DNA from: Archilochus colubris
Taxonomy: Eukaryota > Chordata > Aves > Apodiformes > Trochilidae
DNA length: 64,000 nucleotides
NCBI GenBank assembly: GCA_023079485.1
Contig: CM041115.1
Location: 25,545,505 to 25,609,504 of the forward strand
Direction of reading: 5' to 3'
The notes below the pieces were generated by a model. That model did no database searches. It saw nothing but the letters and a program-made list of their open reading frames with translations, and was not told where the DNA came from. The translations under genes and the position numbers were made by a program. Of the stretch, positions 13,028 through 26,649 are shown piece after piece (within the stretch, counting starts at the first letter, position 1; each line of letters begins with the position of its first letter).

Positions 13028-15311
13028 AATGTAAAGAAAATCTTTCCAGATGTTGAAGAAGCCCACTATTGAAAAAAGGGGAAAATAAATTTAAGATGTT
13101 AAGGGAAGTTTTATCATGAAATACTGGGATCTGTGCTTGCCTGCTATCATACAATACTGTCATTAATGCAGTCTATACTTGCAGAAGGAATGTAGGAAAT
13201 TTCCTCTTATTTGAAGTGCACACAAGATATGCAGTCCAAACACCAAAGGGAAGTCATCTTATTACAGGCTGCCTGGTACTTTCCTCTCTTTGGTGTGGAT
13301 ATGCTTAGAGCACACCCTAGTACTTCCTTCAGGCAAGAATGAAAATGTTTTGGTGAGGTGGGCTTAATCAAAATGCACCTTATCAAATGGATTATTAACC
13401 AGAGTAGAGTTAATATTGCATGATAGGTAACCATACTAAAATGATTAATAATGGTTGCAGGCAGTCATACCAGTAGCCCTGATTCCAAGTAGGAATGATG
13501 ATTTCATTTTTTGCCCTTTGTCTCTGAATGATGTCAGAGTTCAAGATGTACATTTAGCCACAGCAAATGATTTTCACTAGTGTTACTTCTAGTAAAAGTT
13601 CAACCCTTTGTTTTTTCACAGAGGCCTGCCAGGTAGATGAGGAACAACATGAGTGATGCACCTGCAAGGCAGGTCCCTGTTGTACCTGGGGTGGTTGGGA
13701 GCATACTGACACAGTCAGTTTGTTACTTAATTGTTTTAAGCAATCCCAGTCATACCAAGTACATCAATGCTGATTGGCTTTCTGTTGCATTAAATGCAGG
13801 TGTAGGTGCAAATTAATGTGATTACTGCTTCCTTCCCTTTTATCTGCTTCAAATGGAGTCTGAGGGACTGATTCTCCCTCAGTCTAGGGTGGCTGACTTA
13901 CTCCCATGACCTGCACTCCTGGCTGCTAAGGGCATTGCGATGTGAAGCAGGGAAAATAGAGATCGGTCAGTTTAGTGGATACTGTGTATCCTTTAATAGA
14001 CAAGGTAACATTTCGTGTTAGTTTAGAGTATTGTTTTGTACTGTACTTACTTGGATGGCAAAGGAAAGATAAATAAAACTTAATGCTATGTTCTTTAAAT
14101 TCTGTATTATTAGCAACCTCTGTTGTATATAGTGTTTGATAATAAAGTATTAATTTGATTCTTATGTCTTTTGTAAGTGAGAACAATAGACTTTCAGGAT
14201 ATTAAAATTATGTGTTGATTACAAGACAGATCTTTGAAGCATCAAGTGTGATCATGGCTGAGAACTGAGAGACAAGTGGCCATGACACTGCAGAATACAG
14301 GACTCATCTTTGAATCGTTCATCTATTGCAAGACTTCACAATGTCAGGACTTGAAACGATATGACTTTTGATGATCAATGTTTTGTCCTCAGTGTTTAAA
14401 GGTCTAATGTTGGAGCCCTGTGATTTCTGTGTTAGTTTTTTGTTCTTCTAAAAAGACTTTGGGGATATAACAACTCTTTTTTTTTTTCTTTTCTTTTTTT
14501 TTCTCCTCCTGTTTTCCTTCTGGTTTTGTTCCTATGAATATTTTTTCCAGAAAGGATCTTGCCAGTGTCATGCGTGATATATATGTATTTGGTTCCAAAT
14601 TTGGGAGGTATTGAGAGTAGATGAGTAGATTTCCTTTCCTATATAGTTGTGGAAGGAAAACAGTTGTATTTGAACCTGTTAATTCCCACCCCTAGCCCTC
14701 AAAACTGAACTTCATCCATTGCCTCACAAGAGCTCATTCATTTTCAGAGGCTTAAGAGTGCTAACTCTTCCCCTTGTTTCATTACACTTGAATTTTGTTA
14801 TCACCAGTTTTAATGTATGATCTTCCACATTTCTGTCTTCCGGCTGTTCCTCCTCTCCCACCCTCCATTTTTAAGTTTGGACCTGTGAATGAGAAGATCT
14901 ATTTCTGTTCTGGCATCACTGAGTTTTTCCCATGCATTCACCCTTGAACTTTCTCAGATGTGAGACAAATATCCCTACAGTAGGTTTGCTGCCATTGTCT
15001 GTACAGTTTAATAGATGCTGGCATGTTGGAGGTTACCCCTGAGTATGCAAAATCTGCTTTCCATGCTTACTCTAGACACCCCATTGAAGGCACTCATTGT
15101 GTATGCATCTGAGTATGAAAGTCCAGCTCAGTGTAGTCCTGTGCTTGTACTGCCCTGCTTTGCAGTTTCTTTGCACTTACTCATTGAGTGCTGTTTTTGA
15201 AATGCTTACATTATGTGAACTTAAAAGAAAATGTTAAAAAAACCCCACCCCAAATCCCTACCCCATAAGATCTTGTATTTGTATATACACGTGCCCGTAC
15301 AATTATACTTA

Positions 15312-15317
15312 AATAAA
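15312..15317 (+). promoter_or_regulatory. EFNA5: Candidate distal polyadenylation signal AATAAA
   Basis: AAATAAAATTAAG is the last canonical hexamer before sequence that no longer looks UTR-like. T/G-rich sequence follows within about 60 nt (TTTTGTTCG, TATGTCTTT), as expected for a downstream element. Confidence 0.45.
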
Positions 15318-15335
15318 ATTAAGAATTTTCGTCAT

Positions 15336-18300
15336 TTTAATTGGTTCTCTTAGGCTACGCTTTTGTTCGATGAATTATGTCTTTATTTTGGGAGCTGTTT
15401 GTACCTACCTTACATATCTGTGAGCTATGAGAAAGCAATGAGGAATATGAGTGGGAAAGTGTGAAGAGTGCACTGGGCACAACCGACTCGCTAGAGGTGT
15501 CATGACCAACATCCTAGCTGATCTCTCTGGTCTTCACCTTTTTAATTTTATCTTTTTTTTTCTTTCTTTCTTTTTTCTTTTTTTAATGTGTTTGTAGCTA
15601 TTCCAAGTACCTAAGAAAGTAAGGAATTGTGTCAACAAAGTGCTGGAGCATTACATGGTTTCCATCACCTCTTTTGCTCTCCTCTAGGGCTGCCTAGTAG
15701 TTTTCCTTAATCCCCTGCATAACAGGTGGTTGTATGGTGTAACTCTTGCTTATTGAGGACCAGACCCAGCCCCAGAAGTGTGCAAACAGGGCAGTTGTTC
15801 ACAGTGCCCATCTGCCCAGAGTGCCTGTCTGCCAGACAAAGAGATCAGGTTTGAAGTAGCTTTGAAATCTCATCCATATTGTTTTTTACTGAGGGGACAA
15901 AAAAGGCTGAGAGCGGTGAGAGTCAGTGGAAGAATTGAGCATGGGTTCCTCCTGAAGGGAAGACAAGGAATGGAGAAACAAGCAACTGGCTAGCTTTTTC
16001 TCCTTCATTCTAGTCCTGTCCACAGAGGCTGGTGTAGTGTCTCTAAAAATGCACAGGACTGGATTTTGGTTGACTTGCATTTAGGTCTGAAGTGGTTGTC
16101 TTTGGCCCATTCACTAGTCATGCAGTAGGCTTAACCTTAGAATTTAGGTCATAGAAGGTGGAGGCCACATGCCGAAACCTGTAGTACATGCACCATGCAT
16201 TCAAAACTCTGCTGTAATTACACCATGTTAGCATTAAAATCACTGAAAGCTTTTTATTAAATTTAATTAGTTGACGGGGCAGCAAGCACTAATTATGACT
16301 TACTCTAACCTTCTTTGCAAATGAGAAATGACAGCTTGGGTGAGAGAAGTGTCTGTGAGTATTTGATACAAAGAATTGATGTACCAGATTTTTTTCCTCC
16401 GGAGCTGTGATGTTACAACCAGGGCAAGGTTGTGACACATATTCAGTATGTCTTAACATAATAGCCATGTCCAGAAAATATCCTGCAGTCTGACACACTT
16501 AATAGCCTTCGCTCAGAAGGCGCTGCTTTTGCTGAGAATGGTATTTGATTTCCTTTTTCTGCATTATTGCGAACAATGGGCCTTTGTTCTCCCTCATCTT
16601 TTCATTCTGCAGAATAATTAGGCTCACAGAGTACCTCTGAGTGCATTTTTAGGAACAGTCAGGCATGCATCATACCACTATCATATGGTTGTATGCCAGA
16701 GTGGTTGTATTCATTGAAAACAAAGCTTTGATTTATATAGCTTAGAGATCTAACCAAAGAGGATGTTTTGTTTTGGTTTGTTTTTTTTTTTACAGGCTTT
16801 ACCAGCATACAATTGAAAAGTGCCTCCTTCCTAGTAACTCTTATTTTGGTAGCATTTTTCATTACTAGGAAGTTTGGTTTAAAATATGATTCAACTTAGT
16901 ATTACAGGTGTATGCATAAGAGCCCAGATCAAGACTCAGTCTTCACTGTGAAGAGAGTTGTACAGACAGTTCCTGTAGAAGACAGCTATTTATTTTTGTT
17001 TCCTTTCAGCATAATTTTAGTTTGTTGCTATAAATCAAAGCATGCTGAACTATCACCAGTTCAATATTTTTGTTAGAAGTTTTCTCCTAGACCACATAGA
17101 ACCTCTTTTAAATATTTGTTAGATGTAAAAAAATATCCTTTATGGAAAAATCAAAATGGAAGTGATATGGCAAGCATGATGACAAGATAATCACATTTTT
17201 TGTTGGTTCCTGTCCCCTAGATAAATATGTTAGCTGGCTGATACCATCAGCTATATTTAATTTAGAAGAATCCAGAATGCAAGATAACTTGCAGCCAATA
17301 GCACATTTTTCCTTCAAGGATACTTCAAGCAAGTTGTCATGTCATTTGGTTATACAAGGAGGAATATAAATACCTGAAACTGCAGTGTGGCAAGCTAGAT
17401 GTCTACCTGGGGGTAAAGAAGAATGTTTTGTTTTGCCTAGAACTGTATGAAAGTGTACACTGCAATCACGATGAGAATTACAGAGTGTTTCCTAGATGCA
17501 CATCCTCTTTGTAGGTACCTGAAGTAAAGGAAGGAAGATCCTTTCTGTATATACAACTTCAGGTGGATTGTTGGACACATCTATCTTTCAGTTCTTATGG
17601 TCAAATACGTATTTCCCAATATAAATTTTAACTCTTAAATGCATTTCTTTATCTTCAGACAGCACTTCTGTTGACAAAACCAGAGCTTTTGTCTGGATGG
17701 TATTGGTAAAAAGAAAAGTCAACTAAATGATAGTATACTGTAGGTATAAGCATCTCTCTGCTCCTTCTACTGCTGAGAACTAATTGTGCCTTTTGTTCTC
17801 ATCTGCTGTAACTTGCAGTATCTTAACTCAGGATTCAATTGATCACTGAACACCTAGTCTAAGAAGTTCAGGAGGCTTTAATTTTTTTCTTTTCTCCTCA
17901 CTGTCACTTTACCTATTCCAAAACAAAAGAATAAGAAATATGGAAACTGCATAAAACATAAGCAAAGCATCTTTAGGCCTGAAGTCACACCACTGATGTG
18001 ATATTGGAAGTTCCAAACCTTTCATACTTTGTTATTGGCAACAAATGGTATGCCACATACTGCAAATTGATAGCTGTGGTCCTGCAGCAACTGTTCTTGC
18101 TTGAGAAGAGTCAGAAGAATCAGGGTCTTGGCTGTGTGGAATGCTTCAGTGGAAGCATTGGCATGCTGTGCATTATATGGCAATGCTTCTCTTGGCTACA
18201 ATAGGGATGGAGAAGGAGTAGGCAAGAGTGATCTCATTGAGTCACAGATGGCTAAACAACAGCAGGAAGTATACAGCAGACTCTGAGCCAAGGAAATGGC

Positions 18301-19895
18301 TACTGGTGTAAACTGTCCATTAGTAAGTCTTATTTGTTGAAATTCATGAAAATTCTAAATAGAAAACCTTCAAGATGCCAGATTATGTTCTGTAGAAGTG
18401 GTCCTCTTGTCAAGCACTATGCTAATGGAAATCAGAGGAAGATTTACCATTCAGCTGAGGCCAACACTGATCAGTTTTGAAAACCCACTAGCGTTTTAAA
18501 ACGTTCACCTAACCTTGGCATCCTAGAATAGGAAAGACTTGAAGTCTTGCATTCTGCAAGGCTCCTTGAGGCTCTATCTGGAGTTGTTGCATGTGAAGCT
18601 GGCAGCCCAGGATTTTGAACAGTCAGGTCTTTGTGGGAAGTGTGCCCCCATTGCTGAACAATCTATGTTGCAAATGGTGGAATGGTGTTTCTCAGGCTTG
18701 ATTTTGGACGTACCATGTTGTTGGTGTGGTTTTATTTTTATCATCAAATAGATCCTGAATCTGAGTCAGGAGTGTAGAGCCCTGATAAACTGACTCTCAG
18801 GGGACAGGATACAACTACATTCTTATTTTAGGATGACTACAAAGAGAAGGGTGTATGCTCTGCCTTTGTAAGAACTGAACAAGAGCATGGATCATGCACA
18901 ATGCTAATGGTTGGATATTAACCAGTGGGGCAAAGCTGGATGAACCCACACAGTTACACTTCTGAGCTTTTGCACGTGAGCTTTACAATCAATATTCTAT
19001 TGCTTGTGCATACTTGCATTACTAAAGGCCTTGTATTCCTCTTGACACAAAAGCCAAAGCAAGTGTGCATATTCTCATTGCTAGTAAATATTTGCCCCTT
19101 TTGCTGTTTTTTTATTTAATTAGTTATTCTTTATTTATTTGCAGGTAAAAAGAAAGGAAAACTGTGTGCCTGTGCTCTGGTCTCATTAGCCAGATTTCCT
19201 CAAAACTCCAGTACTCCAGAAAGTTTTTGCCAAGTTGCTAAAGGAAATGTACACAATCTGAATATTTTGTTTTAACTGTGGGATTTTTGCATCCATGAAT
19301 AATAAAGGTTTTAGAAGGAACAGTTAATGAGGTTGGCACAAAACCATGAAGTGGTTATTATAGCAAATTCTTGGTGCAGGGACCCCATAGAGAGCAGCAG
19401 GCAATGTATGCCTCTCTCCCCTTCCTCTAGCACCAAGATTAATCTGGTAGGACATGCAAATCCTCTAGAAAGCTTTGTAGAAAGTAAGTGTTGGCCACAG
19501 CCAACTCTTACATGTTTTGTTTGAGAAAGCTCAAGAATTTTTACTAAAAAGTGAAAGTGAAAGTTTATTTGGTATTATATCTAATACTGTCAGAAGAGAA
19601 GAAAAATTCTTTCAGAGTTTAAACTATTTTGAAAACTTCCATCAAGGAGCTGTAAGCTTGCTATGAAACAGGTAGATCCTTTACTGTGTGTGCATGACAA
19701 GGAGTATCATGGAGCAAGTTATCTTTGGTAGTATTACCTGTGCGTCTTCTAACACTCTTAACTTTTTGCATGCTTTCAGTGAAAACTTGTCCCAGGAGCC
19801 ACCACAAAAGCTATTTACTTAGTTTCAAACGTAGTTAAAACAAGAAAATCACAAAGGAGTAAATTAAGATTGCAACCTCTGCTTTAATTTCAGCT
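15336..19895. other. Intergenic stretch without recognised genes
   Basis: AT-rich sequence downstream of EFNA5. It holds a pyrimidine tract at about 15549-15590 and a poly-T at about 16782-16792. Open frames are short and unsupported. In mammals EFNA5 is likewise followed by a large gene-poor interval. Confidence 0.6.
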
Positions 19896-20800
19896 CTCTG
19901 AGGCAAGAGAGCTGAACAGAGAAGGGCTGGTGGGAGATGTAGTGGTCAGTGGCTGTCTGGGGCACAGTGACCATGAAATAATAGAGTTTTCAATACTCAG
20001 GGTTGCAAGGAGGGCCAACAATAAAGCCTCTATGCTGGGATTCCAGAGGGCAGATTCCAGCCTGTTCAGAAGACTGATTCAGAGTGTACCCTGGGAAACA
20101 GCCCTTGATAACGAAGGGGGTCCAGGAGGGATGGGAATACTTCAAGGAGCAACTCCTGAATGCACAGGAGCAGGCTGTCCCTGTGTGCTGAAAGGCAAGG
20201 TGGAGGGGATGACAACTGGTCTGGCTGAACAGGGAGATTTTGGAGAAGATTAGGGTAAAAAAGAGAACTTAAAAACTATGGGGAAAAGGGGTGGCTACTC
20301 AGGAAGAGTTCAGGAACTCAGGAAGAGTTCAGTTAGGTCATGTAGAAAGAAAATTAGAGAGACAAAGGCATGATTTGAACTCAATCTTACCACTTCCATT
20401 AAGAATAACAAGATGTCTTTCTACAGATACTTCAATGGCAAAAGGAGGGGCAGGGAAAACCTCCATTTTTTCATGGACATGGGGGGAAACACAGGTACCA
20501 AAGATGAGAAAAAGGCTGAGATATTTAACACTTTCTTTACCTCAGTTTCCAACAGTGAGACAGTTGGCCTGAGGAGTGCTTGTTTCTGGTGCTTGTAGCT
20601 CCCCTGGAGCTGAGTAGCTCCCCTGTAATCCAGGAGGGAACAGTTAGAGACCTGCTGAGTCATTTGGATCCTCACAAGTCTGTGGGACCAGACGAGATCC
20701 ACCCCAGGGTAATGAGGGAGCTGGTGGAAGATCTCACCAGGACACTCTCCATCATTTACCAGCAGTTCTGGCTCACTGTGGAAGAATGTTCTAATTGGAT
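19896..20800 (+). mobile_element. CR1 LINE internal fragment (endonuclease to RT start)
   Basis: The sequence matches CR1 ORF2 in the + direction. One frame encodes a stretch like CLGHSDHEIIEFSIL, the end of the endonuclease domain with its SDH motif intact. Another (20580-20800) encodes VRDLLSHLDPHKSVGPDEIH and PRVMRELVEDLTRTLSIIYQ, the start of the reverse transcriptase. Frameshifts, stops and an internal deletion separate them. The copy is 5'- and 3'-truncated and has no CR1 tail; similarity ends near 20800. The 169-residue frame on the opposite strand is a shadow of this element. Confidence 0.88.
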
Positions 20801-23029
20801 GTCCTACAGAGGAATGAGAAATGAAAAAAAGCCAACTTCGTGGCAGAGTGACAGGACATGGAGGGTCCCAAGAAGTATCTTCTGAGGGAGGGAAAAACAC
20901 ACACTGACTCACTGGCCAAGCAGTTTCCATTTGGCAAAATCAGCCAAGAAATGTTAATATGCCAGATTTGGGAGCTGTTTACATTGTCACAATACACTTC
21001 TTGTTTCATACACAGAGTGAGTGACACCAAGCCTGGAAAACCACCACGTCTCATCCTCACACTCTCCACTGTTAATTGAAAAAGGGCAAGTAAGAAACAA
21101 TGCTAGTGTTTGAAGTCTAGCACTATACAGAGGAACGTTTTGAATTGGGCACCTGGTGCTGTGCTGTGACCCCTGGCTTTTCATTTCTGGTCAGTCTCCA
21201 ACTACATTAGGAAAGAAGGTAGCATATCTAATAGCAATTCTGCCTGCAGAAAAAGCAGAATTTAGACACTGTTATCATACAAAGTGCATCTTGTAGACAA
21301 TCCTTCTAGTTCAGCTACTAACAAATATACTTACACACTACTGTGCTGTATGTATTCAGCTGTGTAATTTGCCTGTCTTGTTTATTTTCAGGGATTTGGT
21401 AACTCCATCATTAGGAATTAAAATGAAAATGTAGGGACAAAAGATGAGTCTTCTGAAATACAGTTGTTGAATGAACTAGAAGAAAGAATAAGTAGGAAAA
21501 TATAGTATAATTAAGGAAATACATTGTCTCTGCCTTATAAGCCAGTGTACTCTTCATTTTGCCCAACCGGTCATTTAATCGTAATTAAACTTGGAAGCGT
21601 TCCCTTCACTACTTAGTACTGTAGGGTAGGTAGCCAGGGGAGATGCTGTGACAAAATTGTTGAGGCAGTGTTAGGTTTGGATACATGTGGTTTAAAATTC
21701 TTTGCTCAGGCAAAAACTCATATGATACACTATTTTTAAGAGACCAAAGTGACCATGACTATCACAAACTACATGTTCATAGATAAGAGTGCTCCAGGAC
21801 CTAACGAATACTGTAAACAGGGCTTCAGGCTGCTCTGAGCCTGGTTACTGGATGTAGGAAACAGAGGTCCAAAAAGGATGAGGACAGTGGGAGAAGACAC
21901 TCCAGGGATTGTTGAGTTTCCATGTCATCCCAACCTGAGATTTTCCCCTATCAACCCCATCTACCTCTTCACACAGAAACAAGGAGACACAAAAGCTAAG
22001 ACAGGTACTTTAGCTTTAACATCAGAGGTTGGTATTGCTGCCTGTCTGGTTCCCAAAATATTTTTAAAAATGCAATGTTTTTGCTCTCTCACACCCCAGC
22101 ACCCCTATCCCTCACCCACCCACCCCTGATTTCTTTTATGTCTTTATATATAGTAATTAAGCCAGACTTTTGTGAGAGGGAAGGGAAGGATGGAACACTT
22201 TGGTGGCTAGGTATCCCTCAAAGTTCTCTGTGTTAGACATGCTACATGGAGTAAAGAATAGACATGGTTAGAGAAGGACAATGTACTCTCTTGGAATGTC
22301 TCCTAGGCACTTCCTCTGGCCAGTTCAAAGATCAGGGTTTTCTTCTTAAACAGAAAGAAGACCTCTCACTAATTTTTTTAAATGAGAATGATTTCCATCA
22401 GATGGATAGTGACCTTGTTTTCATCTTCAAACCTTTTCTTTAAGTGCTGTTTCAAGGTTAATTTTGTGCTGTCACATACCAGGCAACTTTTGCCAGCCCC
22501 ATCTGCTAAGAAACACAGATAGGGGGGCTAAAACTACTTTTGACACTTCACACTTAAGAAACATTTGTCTTAAATCTTATTAAAATATTCTGCCAAATGG
22601 TATCTTTGTAAATCTGTCAAATGTTGCAGAAAGGAGCAGACACTGGAAGCTCTTTGTGCACAAGGGGAATTGCTAGCTACCCACCTGAAGCAAACAAGAA
22701 ATGTTAATTATAAAAATTCTGTAACTTGGAAAGCTTTACAGATCTGCCCTCTGCTATTCTTATGTAGCAATAAAAATACTGCTTCAATGGGTGTTACAAT
22801 AAAAATTGCAGTAATTCAAATGTTCGAAGGGGTAAAAAATTAACTCAGAGTCTGAACAATGCTATGTAATTCTTCACTCTGTAGGCAGTCAGATGAGGCT
22901 AATTTAAAATTAGCTATATTTTGCATAACATATTTTACTGTTTTAATTCACTGTATTTTTAGCAATGTCATAATAAGCTAGGGTTTTCTGTTTATTTTTC
23001 CCTTTGGATGGGAAACAGGGATGGAGTTT
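20801..23029. other. Intergenic stretch, unassigned
   Basis: Sequence just after the CR1 (20801-21080) has moderate GC and short overlapping frames on both strands that I do not recognise; it may be a diverged repeat. The rest is AT-rich. A C-rich run (CACCC units) lies at about 22091-22127. No gene was seen. Confidence 0.5.
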
Positions 23030-23035
23030 ATGGTG

Positions 23036-23358
23036 TGTTGGGAAACTGTCTGGAAGAAAACAGACATGTGAGCAATCCTGACTATTTAGCTTTAGCTAGA
23101 GTAAGCTAAGGGCCTTGAGGTCCAGTTGCAAGGTTACTGAAAGAGGAACTATGAGAAAAAGATAAGAGAGCTGGCAATGATGTAGCCAGCAGAAGTTCTG
23201 TGAGAACAGGATTTGTGGCCAAGATATAGCCACCTGCAAGATATTGTTATATAAACAAGGGCTCCATATAAAACGAGCGTGAATTGTTAATAATTGACTT
23301 CACTTTAACCATATTGGTGACTACGTGTTGTCCTTAAGCTTCTGCGGATTTTTCCACA
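23036..23358 (+). mobile_element. Solo retroviral LTR, ERVK-like
   Basis: A 323-bp unit starts TGTTGGGAAACTG and ends GGATTTTTCCACA, so it has the TG...CA termini of retroviral LTRs. It is flanked by ATGGTG (23030-23035) and ATGATG (23359-23364), a 6-bp target duplication with one difference. A TATA-like CCATATAAAACGAGCG lies about two thirds of the way in, as expected at the U3/R junction. There is no internal retroviral sequence on either side, so this is a solo LTR left by recombination. The 6-bp duplication and the resemblance to avian LTRs I have seen suggest a betaretrovirus-like (ERVK) family. Orientation follows the TATA box. Confidence 0.75.
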
Positions 23359-23364
23359 ATGATG

Positions 23365-25845
23365 CATATGAAAGCTGAGTATAAGTCCTGCACTGTTTGT
23401 TCCAAAAGCACAAGCCCCATGAAGAGACACTGGGTTGTCAGAAGTTTAGAGCACTATTTGATATGATAATTCCAGCCTCCCTGAATTAGCCTCACCAACT
23501 TTTTTTTTTTTCATCTCTTAACTAAACAAAGTAAACCTTTTAGGGTGTCTGATAGTTTGAAGTTGAAGCAGCCAGCTATGCACACATACTTGAGTTCTAC
23601 ATTAAGAGTGGCTAGAAATCTGTACAATCAACTTGGCACTTTTGTTTTTACATATTGATCCAGAAACAAAGAAGATACTGATTGCCAGTGTCTTGGTGAA
23701 ACAGTCAGCTACAGGCCTGAAAATCACTACATGAACACACTGTTGCAGCAGAACAAACAGATAAAAGGGCCATTTCACTGCAATTTGTATTTTGTGGGGA
23801 GTTAAGATTTCAACTTATCCAGTTTTGATGCTTGTATCAGCAAAGATGACTAGACAGGAATTGTCAGAAGGAAATCCTCAGAAGCCATGTGTGTAAGCTT
23901 TAAACTTCAAAGCTGCACTGCGGAGACATCTCAGCCTGTCAGGATGTGAAGCATGAACACATTTTGGTGAAACAGAGTAAAATAATCTATTTTTAATTTG
24001 GTTTGTGTGAAAGTTTATTTGTTCTAGGTGTTCAGCACAAGCCAGTTTTTGGTATTTGTTTGAAACAAATCTCTGTAGTTTTCTGTTCTTCAGAATTCTA
24101 TTTACTTTCTACAAAATATTTTAAAGAAGAAGCTATGAATGTATTTCTCAGAAGCTTCTGCTACCTCTCTAATCTGTTTTTCTGGTAAGTAAATTCTATA
24201 AAATTTTAGTGCTGCAAGTGTGAGTCTGGCAGGTTGACTTTTTCAAAGGCAAGAGTACACATGAGGGTTGCTTCCTATGGAGAGAAACATCCAGGATGCA
24301 GAAGGTCTTTCAGACTGTGTCTGATAAACAGAGACCTTGGGTCTCTCATCTTCCATTGGACACTGTTGAAATTGTCCATCACACTGTTGAAAATATGAAG
24401 TAAAAGAAGACAGAACAACAAACTGAGATAAATATGTAGGACATACCTATTTTTTCACATTTGAATTTCAGTATCTGGCCAATTAATATTAGTCCCTTGG
24501 ATATATTTTGAATGGTATGATCTGGGTTCGGTGCCATATGGCTGACTGGGTTAACAGCAACACCATTGATGTGTTAGGATAGCTAAAAAGAAAATCACCT
24601 GAGCAAACCTTTCCAATGCCTCAGGTGCCAAATGTATTGGACAGGCTGCTGTGTTAACATGGACATACTAGTGCCTAAACCCATCCTGTCCACAGTTAGC
24701 ATCTCTGGTTTTTCACTATGCTACATTTCTACAAAGGCATGCTCTTTTTTTCTATACAGTCAGCCACTCTGCTCTTAGAATAGGCTGATTTTATTCTGAC
24801 AGAAAAGCTTTTGGAAACCAGATGAACAAGGTTGCTTGCAGGTTATCATCCTATTGTGTCAGATGATTACTTACATGTTATGAGGTACATGTGTTTGTGG
24901 AAGAAGTCAAACAGATAAGGAGATGACAGCTAGCTCTGAGACCTGATTCAGCACTATTTTCTTAGCTAATGAGGTATGTGGGATGAGACATTAAGTGATA
25001 ATTTTAATGTGCAATTCAAATACTGGGCCAACATTCATTCCCTTTTGACTGAAAACAAACAAACAAAAAAAACCAAAAAACCCCTACACTCTCACATACC
25101 AAGAGATAGTTGTGCAAAATTCAAAAAACCTTTGCAGCACCTTGTTGAGTCTGAAAAAGCCCAGCTAGGGATTAACCAATGCAGCAATACAGTACAGCCA
25201 GGACCAGACCTTTCTAAGAACCTGGTGGCTCCTATGATCTTGTTTCTTTGTGCTAAACTACCCTGGGATGATATTACCAGACAACATTGCAAGGAAACCT
25301 TTCAATGCATTCTATAACCAAGTACTGAGACTTATTTGGTGTCCACATATTCAGCCTAAAGTTCCTAAAAGATGTGCTTATTTGACCCTAGGGGATTTGA
25401 CATTGTTCAGGATAGAAGTTACCATTTTAGTATCTAGGGAACTTGCTAAAACCTTTTATGTTCTAAAACAATCTCCATGGTATCAACTGCATTATCTTTT
25501 TTTTGCCTTTAAACTGCTTCAGGTTTCTAGCCAACACCATCTAAGTGGTAGTTCCCAAAGTGCAGGTAGAGGGTAGGATTTTTTAAACTTTGGGTTTGGA
25601 TATAATCAGTTTTTATTTCTATTGTTGTAAGGAGGAGGTATAAGGGAAGGAATATTACTTAATTGTTCAGTTCTGTCTTTTCTGGCTCAGTGTTAACTGG
25701 TGTAAAAAATTCAAGTATGAAAGGTAATCTGAGTCATAGCCAGACATAAATCTGTGCACCAATGGAGTTACTTCAAGTTGCCTTGAAAAATCTAGAAATT
25801 CTTCCTCTGTTTCTGTGTCTTTTTTTTACATTATAACTGCATCCT
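23365..25845. other. Intergenic stretch with two unexplained overlapping frames
   Basis: Mostly AT-rich with a short poly-T near 23501-23511. Two overlapping + frames of 113 codons (24976-25317) and 108 codons (25250-25576) are longer than their neighbours, but they show no domain, signal or splice context that I recognise. I regard them as chance or as an unidentified old repeat. Confidence 0.45.
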
Positions 25846-26578
25846 TGTTTAGATCAGGATAGAACTAATTTTCTTCCTTGTAATTTTACTTTCAACTAAA
25901 TCTCTTGTAAGTAGCTGTGTTTGCTGAAATTAACAGCAAATTTCTCAGTGAGAAGCAGTTTCTAGGACTGATAACATTTGATGTTTATAGCTACAGCTAG
26001 AGAATGGTATGCAGAACTGAGGCCTCTGCTCAGTTCTGAGGAACATTTTATGCCCTGGAAAGAGAAAGAGAGTAGAGGGGTCACAGCTGCAACCCTCCTT
26101 TAGGAAGGAGCAGACAAGACAGGTGACCAAAGCAGATGAAATGGAGTATTCCATCCCATACACTGCTTCTTCTTCTTCAGCCATGGCAGGCATCCTGGGA
26201 GGGCTCTGCCCATTTGCTTGCCTTTAATCCTGATCCGTGCCCTCCTGAATCGTTGTGTTCCTGCCTCCAGCTCCCAGCTGCTGCTTCCTCCAGGATCCCA
26301 GCCTAGGACTTTCCCAGGGCTGCCCTGCAGCCTCATTGGTGATGTCAGCACTATTGCAGGGAAGGGGGGAGTGATATCACTTTTGTGTATCTTTGTATAT
26401 GTTTAATAATTTTTTTCCTTTTTATCATTACTGTTTTCATTAAAGCTGTGTAGCTTAGTTTCCAACCTGTAAGTCTCTCTGCTTTATTCTCTCTCCTTTT
26501 TTTAACAGGGAGGGGAAGGGGATTATTAGAGAGCATCTGTCATTCAGTTAATTGCTGGCCCAGCATTAAACCATGACA
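25846..26578 (+). mobile_element. Solo LTR, avian ERVL-like
   Basis: A 733-bp unit starts TGTTTAGATCAGGATAG and ends GCATTAAACCATGACA, with TG...CA termini. Its 3' part carries a pyrimidine-rich stretch, ATTAAAG (a variant polyadenylation signal), TAGTTTCCAACCTG and a terminal block GAGCATCTGTCATTC. I associate this arrangement with abundant avian ERVL-type LTRs. The U3 contains GGAGTATTCCATCCCATACA, shared with the inverted copy at ~28640-29422. A (CTT)n stretch lies at about 26166-26178. No convincing target duplication was found at the chosen ends. Confidence 0.7.
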
Positions 26579-26649
26579 AACTGTTAGATAGTTTGGCTGA
26601 CTTTGGTGTTGTTAGAAGGCACCTGTCTGGGACCAAATTCCTCACATCT

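Larger units (their letters stand above)
11370..15335 (+). other. EFNA5: EFNA5 3' UTR (inferred extent)
   Basis: This non-coding sequence follows the EFNA5 stop. Mammalian EFNA5 mRNA has a 3' UTR of a little over 4 kb, so a similar length is expected. AATAAA polyadenylation signals occur at 11603-11608, 13083-13088, 14141-14146 and 15312-15317. The last would give about 3.95 kb and is my preferred distal end; the first would give a very short UTR of about 250 nt. A 24-base poly-T run lies at 13004-13027. No interspersed repeat was recognised here, which fits transcribed and constrained sequence. The end point is inference. Confidence 0.55.

Noticed and set aside
20421..20930. 169-codon frame on the - strand
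   Set aside because: It runs antisense through a CR1 ORF2 fragment and shows no domain of its own.
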